Positions 1 to 6,699 of a DNA stretch of 11,864 nt are shown piece by piece. Location: the NCBI GenBank assembly GCA_002316675.1, contig DCDZ01000014.1, positions 65,891-77,754 on the forward strand, written 5' to 3'. Position numbers and translations under genes: made by a program. Position 1 is the stretch's first letter. Every line of letters starts with the position of its first letter. The notes below the pieces were generated by a model. It worked only from the letters and a program-made list of their open reading frames with translations. It was not told where the DNA came from and did no database searches. Source of the DNA: Tyzzerella sp. UBA1042 (lineage in GTDB: Bacteria > Bacillota > Clostridia > Lachnospirales > Anaerotignaceae).

Positions 1-60
1 CTTGCTTTTTTCAAAAAGCAAGTGGGGTTTGGGGTAACACCCCAAGGTCTTATGCCCCAA
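1..60. repeat. Two adjacent hairpins downstream of recR
   Basis: Bases 1-22 are a perfect dyad: CTTGCTTTTT, a two-base centre, then AAAAAGCAAG. Bases 29-45 form a second dyad, TTGGGGT / ACCCCAA, around a three-base AAC loop. The block CCCCAAGGT then occurs twice (from 40 and from 55). This lies just beyond the recR stop on the minus strand, so it may be part of the operon's 3' end or terminator. It could equally be the end of an interspersed palindromic element cut by the window edge. No clear U-tract follows on the minus strand within the window, so the terminator role is not established. Confidence 0.45.
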
Positions 61-64
61 GGTT

Positions 65-661
65 TTACAACTCCCGCCTGCCTTCCAATGCCCGGGAAAG
101 GGTCACTTCATCCACATATTCCAAATCACCGCCAACAGGCACACCGTTTGCAATTCTCGTCACCTTTACGCCCAAAGGCTTTAAAAGCTTGCTGAGGTAC
201 ATGGCCGTCGCCTCCCCTTCAATATTGGGGTTCGTGGCAAGAATCACCTCCTGCACCGTGTCATCCATACGGCTGATGAGTTCTTTAATACGAATATCCT
301 GGGGTGTTATCCCGGCCATGGGAGAAATTGCACCATGCAAAACATGGTAAACCCCGTAGAACTCTTTGGTTCTCTCATAGGCCGCCATATCCCGGGGATC
401 CTCAACCACCATAATCACGCTGTGATCCCTTTTGGCATTGGCACAAATGGGGCAAACCGCCCCCTCCGATAGGTTACAGCAAATGGAGCAATAGCGTACC
501 TTATCCCGTGCCTCGATAATTGCCTGAGATAAATCCGCAGCTTCCTCCCTCGGCATATGGATGATATGAAATGCCAGCCTTTGGGCCGACTTCCCACCAA
601 TGCCCGGTAACGCCGCCAACTCCTCAATCAAACGAGTCATGGGGTTTCCATAATAATTCAT
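65..661 (-). CDS. recR: Recombination mediator protein RecR
   Basis: A 198-residue protein, the usual length for RecR, which with RecF and RecO loads RecA onto gapped single-stranded DNA in the cytoplasm. Seen in the sequence: an N-terminal helix-hairpin-helix region (LPGIGGKSAQRLAFHI, about residues 18-33), a four-cysteine zinc motif (C58, C61, C70, C73, with the classic CPIC ending), and a Toprim domain starting near residue 81 (IMVVEDPRDM). The start is preceded by GAGGG five bases upstream and gives the family N-terminus. It is the last gene of the dnaX–ebfC–recR operon, 15 bases after ebfC, an order conserved across Firmicutes. All key residues are present. Confidence 0.97.
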   Translation of the reverse strand: MNYYGNPMTRLIEELAALPGIGGKSAQRLAFHIIHMPREEAADLSQAIIEARDKVRYCSICCNLSEGAVCPICANAKRDHSVIMVVEDPRDMAAYERTKEFYGVYHVLHGAISPMAGITPQDIRIKELISRMDDTVQEVILATNPNIEGEATAMYLSKLLKPLGVKVTRIANGVPVGGDLEYVDEVTLSRALEGRREL

Positions 662-676
662 AGTATCCCTCTTTTA

Positions 677-1012
677 TCAGAAGCCCATGCCCATACCGCC
701 GGTCATTCTGCCCATTTCGTTGTTATACATTTCCTCTACCTGACGGATGGCTTCATTTACCGCAGACATAATCAAATCCTCCAACATTTCCACATCATCG
801 GGATCCACCACATCAGGGTTCAGCTTCAATTCCTTAATTTCCTTCTTCCCTGTAATAACCACCTTTACAGCACCGCCGCCGCTGGTCATTTCCAAGGTTC
901 TTTCCGCAAGCTCCTCCTGCTTTTCCTGCATCTGCTTTTGCATTTTCTGCGCCTGCTTCATCAAATTATTCATATTCATCCCGCCCATGCCGGGAAAACC
1001 GCCTTTTGCCAT
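677..1012 (-). CDS. ebfC: YbaB/EbfC family nucleoid-associated DNA-binding protein
   Basis: A 111-residue protein of the YbaB/EbfC family: small dimeric DNA-binding proteins that coat DNA and are nearly always encoded between dnaX and recR. Seen: a Gly/Met-rich N-terminus (residues 4-16), a charged amphipathic helix with many Gln, Lys and Glu (about 17-42), the conserved core around SGGGAVKVVITGKKEI (about 44-59) and a DPDDVEMLEDLI segment, with a Gly/Met-rich tail. The start has AGGAGG nine bases upstream. The 76-base gap after dnaX is slightly long for this operon and contains A/T-rich -10-like sequence (TAGAAT), so a weak internal promoter is possible but not shown. The cellular role is less well established than that of its neighbours. 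Confidence 0.95.
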   Translation of the reverse strand: MAKGGFPGMGGMNMNNLMKQAQKMQKQMQEKQEELAERTLEMTSGGGAVKVVITGKKEIKELKLNPDVVDPDDVEMLEDLIMSAVNEAIRQVEEMYNNEMGRMTGGMGMGF

Positions 1013-1088
1013 GGTTTCATTCCTCCTACTAATCTTATCATTCTGTTTTTACTATTCTATAATAAAACACCCATTCCATGCAAGCCTT

Positions 1089-2681
1089 TTACTCCTGAAA
1101 ATCCGCCTCCGGGAAATAACTGCCTAAAAGACTCTCAAATTCTGAATCCTTCACCTTATTTTCCGCCTTTCCATACGTCGCCTCATACCACCGGTCATAT
1201 TCCTCCTTGGTAATGGTACGCAGTGAAAAGGCCTTGCCCATGGCTTTTTCCAGCAGCCCTTCGATTTTTTCCATATTTTTTGTAAGCATATCCGCCAATG
1301 CGGCATACGGACAAACCAGATAAACAAACTCATCCTCCCGAAAGCCGATTTCCGCCTGCTTCAGCTCATTTCTTAAAACAATATCCTCCACCTCACCGCA
1401 CAATAGCGGCCAGTCCTCCTTCAGCTTTTTTCTGTCCTCAGGAAGGGCCGGAGGCTTTTTCTTGGGCTTTGGCGGTTCTTTTTTTTCCGCCTTTGGTGCC
1501 ACTGTCTGTATTTGCACAGAAACACCTTGGGCAACCTGCCGCTCCAAGCCCGCAACCCGTGCCGCCAAGGCTGTCACGTCTGTCTGTGTCCAAGGGGCGC
1601 ACAGGCGCAGCAGGGCAACCTCCAGCAAAATCCGCTCATTGGAGCTGTGCCGCATATCCCCCTGCAAATAGGAAAACTGCTCAATCAGAAAAATTGCCTC
1701 TTGGGGAGATAAAAACGCACCGCATCCCTTGAGCCGTGCCAAGGCCTCCTCGGAAAGGTCCAAAACCCCCGAGGCTCCGCCAATGGTGCTTACCATTAAA
1801 AAATTACGCAGATGGGCCAAATATTCGGAAACAAACTGCTTAATGTCTCTGCCCGCCAGCATCATTTTTTCAACCAGCTCCATGGCCTGTCGGCTATCCT
1901 TCTTCCCCAAGGCCTCTGTCATCTCAAACAGCACGGTTTGATCCACCGCACCCATCACATCCAAAACCATCTCCAGCGTTACCCGCTCGCCGCTGTAAAA
2001 AGCAAGGCATTGGTCTAAAATGCTTAAGGCATCCCGCATGGAGCCATCCCCCAGCTGTGCCACATAGCGCACTGCCTCGGGTGTGATCTCTGTTTGCTCC
2101 TCCGCCAAATACCCCCTGAGGGTTTCGGCAATTTCTTCGGTGGTGATTCTTCTGAAATCAAACCGCTGACAGCGGGAAAGAATGGTGGCCGGCACCTTTT
2201 GGGGATCGGTGGTGGCTAAAATAAAAATAACATGAGCCGGCGGCTCCTCTAAGGTTTTCAGCAATGCATTAAAGGCGCTGTTGGAAAGCATATGCACCTC
2301 GTCTATAATATAGACCTTAAACTCTCCCTCGGTGGGGGGATACTTTACTTCCTCCCGGATTTCCCGCACATTATCCACGCTATTGTTGGAGGCAGCATCA
2401 ATCTCAATCACATTGACACTTCTGCCCGCCAAAATATCCCGGCAAAGGGCACAGGTATTACAAGGCTCCCCCTCTTCCGTAGGGGAAAGACAATTGATGG
2501 CACGGGCGAAAATTTTTGCCGTGGAGGTTTTTCCCGTTCCTCTCGTGCCGCAAAATAAATAGGCATGGGAAACCCTTCCTGTTTTGATCTGATTTTTCAG
2601 GGTTCTTACAATATGCTCCTGCCCAATCACCCCGGCAAAGGTGTTGGGCCTGAATTTTCTATATAATGCCGTATAGGCCAT
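1089..2681 (-). CDS. dnaX: DNA polymerase III subunit tau (possibly also gamma)
   Basis: Clamp-loader ATPase of the replicative DNA polymerase, 530 residues. Seen: AAA+ domain with Walker A GTRGTGKT (45-52), zinc cysteines C64, C74, C77 and C80, Walker B IIDEVH (D127/E128), and the SRC motif with arginine finger R170. The lid and collar domains follow, then a Lys/Pro-rich linker (about 395-422) and a C-terminal tau-specific region. The start at 2681 was chosen because it gives the family N-terminus MAYTALYRKFRP and has AAGGAGG just upstream; an in-frame Met 20 codons earlier lies upstream of that site and would need transcription from before the predicted start. A run of eight A in the linker (minus strand, 1486 to 1479) is a candidate slippage site for making a shorter gamma form. 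Confidence 0.97.
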   Translation of the reverse strand: MAYTALYRKFRPNTFAGVIGQEHIVRTLKNQIKTGRVSHAYLFCGTRGTGKTSTAKIFARAINCLSPTEEGEPCNTCALCRDILAGRSVNVIEIDAASNNSVDNVREIREEVKYPPTEGEFKVYIIDEVHMLSNSAFNALLKTLEEPPAHVIFILATTDPQKVPATILSRCQRFDFRRITTEEIAETLRGYLAEEQTEITPEAVRYVAQLGDGSMRDALSILDQCLAFYSGERVTLEMVLDVMGAVDQTVLFEMTEALGKKDSRQAMELVEKMMLAGRDIKQFVSEYLAHLRNFLMVSTIGGASGVLDLSEEALARLKGCGAFLSPQEAIFLIEQFSYLQGDMRHSSNERILLEVALLRLCAPWTQTDVTALAARVAGLERQVAQGVSVQIQTVAPKAEKKEPPKPKKKPPALPEDRKKLKEDWPLLCGEVEDIVLRNELKQAEIGFREDEFVYLVCPYAALADMLTKNMEKIEGLLEKAMGKAFSLRTITKEEYDRWYEATYGKAENKVKDSEFESLLGSYFPEADFQE

Positions 2682-2708
2682 GGTCTCCCTCCTTTTTCTT
2701 CTCACGAC

Positions 2709-2737
2709 AGTATACCATAGGGCAGAATAAATGAAAA
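2709..2737 (-). promoter_or_regulatory. Promoter of the dnaX-ebfC-recR operon
   Basis: On the minus strand, TTTTCA (2737-2732) is followed after 17 bases by TATACT (2714-2709), with a TGG just before it that makes an extended -10. Predicted transcription starts about 20 bases before the ribosome binding site and dnaX start. It diverges from the promoter of the gene at 2887, about 100 bases away. Confidence 0.65.
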
Positions 2738-2811
2738 GCACCCGTCTCTCTTCTGCAAAAAAGAGCTTGTATCTATTTTTCTCTCTTTTTCAGAAAATGA
2801 TGGAAAAACAT

Positions 2812-2850
2812 TTGCCGAAAATTACATTTATGTTATACTAAATGTAATTT
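2812..2850 (+). promoter_or_regulatory. Promoter embedded in a perfect 12-bp inverted repeat
   Basis: AAATTACATTTA (2819-2830) and its exact reverse complement TAAATGTAATTT (2839-2850) flank eight bases. The spacer and first base of the right arm contain TATACT (2834-2839), a good -10, with TTGCCG (2812-2817) 16 bases upstream as a moderate -35. A repressor bound to the dyad would cover the -10, so an operator is the natural reading; the regulator is unknown. The dyad could also form a hairpin, but no U-tract follows it, so it is not a terminator. Confidence 0.6.
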
Positions 2851-2886
2851 CAGGAAAAATCCTCTGTTTTTAAAGGAGTGTGCTCT

Positions 2887-3204
2887 ATGAAAAACCAACA
2901 AAAATCCCATGAAAAGAGTTTATTAGAATATTTGGCGGATTTGACAAAAAACAGCAGCATTTCAAGCTTGTTTTATGATACCCCCTTTTCCGCCATCAGC
3001 CGCACCATTTCTTCCATACCCCCAGATGCATACCCCCTGCGGCAATGGGAGGATGCGGCAAATTATTTACTTAGAAAGAAAATTTCCTTTTCCACGGCAG
3101 AGGACGCTGTTTCCTTTCTTTCCGCCGTGGGGCGTTCCATACATCAGCCACCTTATGGCATTTTGACGGAGAATCCCTTCGGGAACACAACCCAAGAAAA
3201 ATAA
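2887..3204 (+). CDS. Hypothetical protein, 105 residues
   Basis: I do not recognise this protein. It is hydrophilic, with no signal peptide, membrane segment or cysteine. The N-terminus is Lys/Gln/Ser-rich, followed by Ser-rich and Pro-containing stretches, then a likely alpha-helical part (REWED-like segment around residues 52-65: QWEDAANYLLRKK) and a second helical part (AEDAVSFLSAVGRSI, about 71-85). The ATG at 2887 is preferred over the upstream in-frame GTG at 2878 because AAAGGAG lies nine bases before it and the GTG overlaps that site. It has its own promoter with an overlapping dyad and its own terminator, so it is a single-gene unit. That regulatory framing is the main evidence that it is a real gene. 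Confidence 0.7.
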   Translation: MKNQQKSHEKSLLEYLADLTKNSSISSLFYDTPFSAISRTISSIPPDAYPLRQWEDAANYLLRKKISFSTAEDAVSFLSAVGRSIHQPPYGILTENPFGNTTQEK

Positions 3205-3226
3205 AATTTCTTATGCAATACCCTTT

Positions 3227-3252
3227 GCTGCAGGATACCTGCGGCTTTTTTT
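3227..3252 (+). terminator. Intrinsic terminator of the hypothetical gene
   Basis: An eight-base-pair GC-rich stem with one G·U pair (GCTGCAGG 3227-3234 with CCTGCGGC 3238-3245) and a three-base loop is followed by seven T. It sits 22 bases after the stop at 3204 and points along the plus strand. Confidence 0.85.
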
Positions 3253-3335
3253 GTGCTTCTTGGAAGCATATTTTAGGGTTTTCCTTGGGAGATTTTGCCC
3301 TACCCATTGCAAGGCCCCTTCTGTAAAACCACGTA

Positions 3336-3370
3336 TTGACTTTATATTCCACAAGTTGTATATTGTACTT
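3336..3370 (+). promoter_or_regulatory. padR promoter with overlapping dyad (putative autoregulatory operator)
   Basis: TTGACT (3336-3341), 17 bases, then TATATT (3359-3364) is a near-consensus sigma-A promoter. Overlapping the -10 is a symmetric element AAGT-TGT-ATAT-TGT-ACTT (3353-3370): the outer AAGT/ACTT and central ATAT are symmetric, the two TGT blocks are not. PadR-family repressors usually bind dyads in their own promoters, so autoregulation is likely by inference. Confidence 0.65.
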
Positions 3371-3393
3371 ATATAATATTAGGAGGTGCGCCT

Positions 3394-3954
3394 ATGTCGC
3401 TCAAGCATGGTTTATTGGGGCTTTTGCAATATGGCTCTATGACAGGATATGAACTGGATAAAGCATTCAAATCTTCCCTCTCTTTTTTCTGGCAGGCAAA
3501 GACCAGCCAAATTTACAGAGAGCTTGATGCTATGGAAGGAAAGGGATGGCTCATCAGTCAGCGGATTTTTCAGCAAGAAAAGCCCAACAAACGAGTCTAT
3601 ACCATAACAGATGTGGGAAAAAGGGAGCTTAGGAACTGGCTTCCCTCTCCGGAGGGAGATATTGCTGATGCAATGGGGGTGCGCAGCGGGTTTCTTATGC
3701 GTGTATTTTTCGGGGGAGAAATGAGCAACCAAGAGGCCTTGGCGCTGTTGCGGGCATATCGGAAAAAATGCCTTGAAAGCAGGGACGCATTGCTTGCCGC
3801 CCACGATGCCATGGCGGAATACGGCCCCATGGTGAAGGATGACAGAACAGCGAAATTCTGGAATATGACCCTCGCCTACGGTGAAGCCTTTCACCGGGCA
3901 GGATTGGAGTGGGCGGAACAGTCCATTGCTTTTTTGGAGGAGGAACAGCCATGA
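3394..3954 (+). CDS. PadR family transcriptional regulator
   Basis: A 186-residue cytoplasmic DNA-binding protein. Residues 1-85 are a typical PadR winged helix: SLKHGLLGLLQYGSMTGYELDKAF, then the recognition-helix region TSQIYRELDAMEGKGWL and a wing ending in KRVYTITDVGKRELRNWL. Residues about 90-180 match the helical PadR C-terminal dimerisation domain (PF10400-like). AGGAGG lies seven bases before the start. Its stop overlaps the start of the next gene by four bases (ATGA, 3951-3954), so the two are translationally coupled, and the regulator probably controls its own operon in response to a small molecule. The ligand cannot be read from the sequence. Confidence 0.94.
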   Translation: MSLKHGLLGLLQYGSMTGYELDKAFKSSLSFFWQAKTSQIYRELDAMEGKGWLISQRIFQQEKPNKRVYTITDVGKRELRNWLPSPEGDIADAMGVRSGFLMRVFFGGEMSNQEALALLRAYRKKCLESRDALLAAHDAMAEYGPMVKDDRTAKFWNMTLAYGEAFHRAGLEWAEQSIAFLEEEQP

Positions 3955-5531
3955 AAATTCTAGTTTTAAACGGATCCCCCAAAGGGGAAACCAGCAATAC
4001 CCTGCAGCTGACCCGTGCCTTTTTGGAGGGCGCCCATTGGACAGATGCAGAAATCATTGACGTGGCAAAGGCCAATATCAAGGGGTGCTTGGGATGCTTT
4101 GCCTGTTGGAACAAAACCCCGGGGAAATGCGTGATTTCCGATGGCATACCTGCCATTCTTAACAAACTGATTGCGGCCGATGTGATTTTATGGTCCTTTC
4201 CCCTCTATTATTTCGGCGTTCCCGGCCCGCTGAAAAACCTCATAGACCGGCAGCTTCCTCTGAGCCTGCCCTTTATGACAGATGAGGCATCGGGGGGACA
4301 TCCGCCCCGCTATGACCGAACAGGGCAAAGGCACATCCTTATTTCCACCTGCGGCTTTTGGACACCCACAGGAAATTATGACGGGGTGCTTTCCATGTTT
4401 CACCATATGCTGGGACATTCCTACACCACCCTCTTTTGCGGGCAGGGGGAGCTGTTTCGTGTGCCGGAGTTAAAAGACCGTACAGAGGCATATTTAGAAG
4501 CGGTTCGCCAGGCAGGGGCAGAATATGCCGCCGGAGGCATTTCCGCTGAAACCACGGCGATCTTGGCGGAGCCGTTGTATCCCCGGGATGTTTTTGAAAG
4601 GATGGCCGACGCTTCTTGGGGGGTTCCCTCGGAAGAGGATGACAGCCTTTCCTTCACAAAACAAATGGCGGCCTTATACCGCCCCGACGGCACAGAGCGT
4701 GTTTTGGAGTTTTATTATACCGATATTAAAAAAACCTATCAGCTTTTATTATCAAAGGAAGGGGCCGAGGTAATTTCCGCTGACTTCAAGCCTTTCACCA
4801 CACGCATTGAAACACCCTATGCTCTCTGGCATTCCATTTCCCGTGGGGAAATTTCCGGGCAGGAGGCATTATTTCAACGGCTTTATACCGTTTCCGGGGA
4901 CTTTGACCTTATGCTGCAATGGGATGCACTATTCGGCCCCCCAGCCCCATCCAAGCACAGCCATATTCCTCAGAAATCCAGCAATATGCTGCTCCTTTTA
5001 CTGCCTTGGATTGTTTTTTGGACAGTACCGGCCATTCATGCCTCCTTGGGCAGTGGCATCAGCATTGGTGTAACGGCTTGTATCCCCCTGCTTTGGCTGA
5101 AATTCCGCCCCGTTATTTATGAACAACTCAGCATTCCCGGGGTTATCTTTCTTTCTCTGGCGGTTTTACTGGGAGGAGACACAAGGATAGCGGTTCCCGC
5201 AAGCTATTTGGCTTTTGGTTTGTTATGGACACTCGGCGCCTTCCCTGCCATCCCCCTCACCGCCCATTACAGCAGTTCAAGCTACGGCGGAGCCCGTGCC
5301 TCTGAAAATCCCCTTTTTATCAAAACCAACCGCATATTAACCGCCGCTTGGGGCGGGCTCTATCTGATCATGCCCCTTTGGACCTATTTTCTCATGGGCA
5401 CAGAATTTTCTGCCTACACAGGGCTCATCAACTCCATTTTTCCTGCTTTTCTGGGAATTTTTACGGCATGGTTTCAAAAATGGTATCCTGCACGGTATGC
5501 AACGGGACACAATAAAAAAAGAGCAAGCTAG
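3951..5531 (+). CDS. Flavodoxin/FMN-reductase – SCP2-like – membrane fusion protein
   Basis: A 526-residue protein in three parts. Residues 1 to about 200 are an NAD(P)H-dependent FMN reductase/flavodoxin-like domain: KILVLNGSPKGETSNT is the phosphate-binding loop for FMN, and SFPLYYFGVPGPLKNLIDR is the second conserved block. It carries cysteines C46, C49, C52 and C60 (C-x2-C-x2-C-x7-C), the spacing of iron-sulfur flavoproteins. Residues about 250-335 resemble an SCP2-type lipid-binding fold (FTTRIETPYALWHSISRGEISG…ALF…YTVSGDFDLML). Residues about 346-510 hold roughly six hydrophobic helices. The ATG at 3951 was chosen because GGAGGAGG precedes it and the FMN motif begins there. It is coupled to the PadR gene upstream. 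The substrate is unknown; a membrane-linked flavin oxidoreductase acting on a hydrophobic compound is an inference. Confidence 0.85.
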   Translation: MKILVLNGSPKGETSNTLQLTRAFLEGAHWTDAEIIDVAKANIKGCLGCFACWNKTPGKCVISDGIPAILNKLIAADVILWSFPLYYFGVPGPLKNLIDRQLPLSLPFMTDEASGGHPPRYDRTGQRHILISTCGFWTPTGNYDGVLSMFHHMLGHSYTTLFCGQGELFRVPELKDRTEAYLEAVRQAGAEYAAGGISAETTAILAEPLYPRDVFERMADASWGVPSEEDDSLSFTKQMAALYRPDGTERVLEFYYTDIKKTYQLLLSKEGAEVISADFKPFTTRIETPYALWHSISRGEISGQEALFQRLYTVSGDFDLMLQWDALFGPPAPSKHSHIPQKSSNMLLLLLPWIVFWTVPAIHASLGSGISIGVTACIPLLWLKFRPVIYEQLSIPGVIFLSLAVLLGGDTRIAVPASYLAFGLLWTLGAFPAIPLTAHYSSSSYGGARASENPLFIKTNRILTAAWGGLYLIMPLWTYFLMGTEFSAYTGLINSIFPAFLGIFTAWFQKWYPARYATGHNKKRAS

Positions 5532-5541
5532 CTTGCTTTTT
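5514..5541 (+). terminator. Terminator palindrome overlapping the stop codon
   Basis: A perfect 16-base palindrome, AGCAAGCT/AGCTTGCT (5522-5537), has seven A before it and five T after it. The TAG stop of the fusion gene (5529-5531) lies at its centre, so the hairpin begins inside the coding region. The A-tract means it could also act in reverse. Confidence 0.7.
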
Positions 5542-5560
5542 GCAAACAAATAGAGGAAAA

Positions 5561-5643
5561 AAACCCTTGTTTCGCACAAGGTTTGCTTTCCAAACCCTTA
5601 CAAGGGGGCTTTTGCGTTTTGCTAAGATCCATTCCGCAAAACG
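5561..5643. repeat. Two inverted repeats in the gap between convergent genes
   Basis: AAACCCTTGT (5561-5570) pairs with ACAAGGTTT (5576-5584) with one bulged base. CGTTTTGC (5615-5622) pairs perfectly with GCAAAACG (5636-5643) around 13 bases. They lie between the plus-strand fusion gene and the metQ terminator. No open reading frame is supported here. Confidence 0.4.
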
Positions 5644-5698
5644 ATTCCATTTGGAAAATCAATGGTTTCCCAAGCCTTTCCTCCATAAAACCCTCTTT

Positions 5699-5741
5699 CC
5701 AACAAAAAAACGAGCAAGATAACTCACTCGTTTTTTGTTGG
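5699..5741 (-). terminator. Terminator of the metNIQ operon
   Basis: On the minus strand CGAGTGAG pairs with CTTGCTCG (5730-5711) around a TTAT loop, with two G·U pairs, followed by seven T. A/T-rich flanks with CCAAC/GTTGG extend the stem. The G·U pairs exist only in the minus-strand RNA (C·A mismatches on plus), which assigns it to metQ, whose stop is about 47 bases upstream. Confidence 0.85.
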
Positions 5742-5787
5742 AAACCCGGCCCTGCCCAAAATCATTTGTACAAGGGAAACCGGCTTC

Positions 5788-6645
5788 TTATGCTGTAGGT
5801 GCTACTGCACCGCCATATGTATTATTGATAAAATCAGCTACAGTCTGGCCGTTTAATACCTCTAGCAAAGTAATCAATTCGGGTCTTGTTTCGTCCCCTT
5901 CTCTTACGGCAACCACGTTTGCATAGGTTGTTGCTGCCAAGGAATCTGCCGCTTCAATTGCCAATGCATCCTCTACCTTCAAGCCGTTTTGCATAGCATA
6001 GTTACCATTGATTACCGCAATGCCCAAATCGCCCAAGGATAAAGGCAACTGTGCTGCTTCCATTTCCACAATTTCAATATTCTTAGGGTTCTCTGCAATG
6101 TCTAATTTTGTTGCAGAAATGCCAGCATCAGAATTTAACGTAATCAATCCATTTTCTTCCAATAGCAATAATGCACGGCCGCCGTTGGTGCCATCTGCAG
6201 GAATACCCACCTTTGCACCCTCAGGCAGCTCTGCCAAATCTGTAATGCTTGCGCTGTAGATGCCCATGGGCTCATAATGCACGAAACCCAAGCTTACAAT
6301 CTTTGTTCCCTGCTCTTCGTTAAAGGAATCTAAGTAAGGTGTGTGCTGGAAATAGTTTGCATCCAAATCCCCGGAATCCAAAGCCAGGTTAGGCTGCACA
6401 TAATCTGTAAATTCAACGATTTGTAAGGTGATGCCTTTTGCCGCCAATTCTTCCTTTGCAGCTTCTAAAATTTCCGCATGGGGTGTGGGAGAAGCTCCAA
6501 CCTTCAAGGTAACAGCTTCGCCTTCAGCTTCCGCCTCTTTTGTAGGCGCCGCATCCGCGTCTGTCCCTTCTTCCTTGCTTTGGCCGCAGCCGACAATTCC
6601 CAGCGCCAAAGCGCCTGTCAATAATAATGCTAAATACTTTTTCAT
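5788..6645 (-). CDS. metQ: MetQ/NlpA methionine-binding lipoprotein
   Basis: The extracellular substrate-binding lipoprotein of the methionine importer, 285 residues. Seen: a lipoprotein signal peptide (MKKYLALLLTG…) with lipobox IVGC and lipidation at C20, then an acidic Ala/Glu-rich linker (about 23-45). The NlpA fold follows with LKVGASPTPHAEIL, VEFTDYVQPNLAL, DANYFQHTPYL and IPADGTNGGRALLLL, all family hallmarks. AGGAGGG lies eight bases before the start. It is the third gene of metN-metI-metQ, 54 bases after metI, and is followed by a strong terminator. D-methionine or methionine derivatives could also be bound, as known for this family. Confidence 0.96.
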   Translation of the reverse strand: MKKYLALLLTGALALGIVGCGQSKEEGTDADAAPTKEAEAEGEAVTLKVGASPTPHAEILEAAKEELAAKGITLQIVEFTDYVQPNLALDSGDLDANYFQHTPYLDSFNEEQGTKIVSLGFVHYEPMGIYSASITDLAELPEGAKVGIPADGTNGGRALLLLEENGLITLNSDAGISATKLDIAENPKNIEIVEMEAAQLPLSLGDLGIAVINGNYAMQNGLKVEDALAIEAADSLAATTYANVVAVREGDETRPELITLLEVLNGQTVADFINNTYGGAVAPTA

Positions 6646-6699
6646 AATAAAATCCCTCCTAATATTTTCATTTCACTATATATTGAAACCCCAAAGGGC

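Noticed and set aside
1013..1088. Internal promoter before ebfC
   Set aside because: A -10-like TAGAAT exists but the only -35 candidate (TTGCAT) is poorly matched and badly spaced; not supported as a feature.
2682..2741. N-terminal extension of DnaX by 20 residues
   Set aside because: The extension starts upstream of the predicted transcription start and includes the AAGGAGG site; the family N-terminus begins at 2681.
2742..2820. Signal recognition particle RNA, often found near dnaX in Firmicutes
   Set aside because: The gap is too short and lacks the conserved GNAR/GGAA-type loop structure.
3071..3352. Minus-strand frame of 93 codons opposite the hypothetical gene and its terminator
   Set aside because: It reads through the plus-strand terminator and promoter region, lacks a ribosome binding site and shows no recognisable domain.
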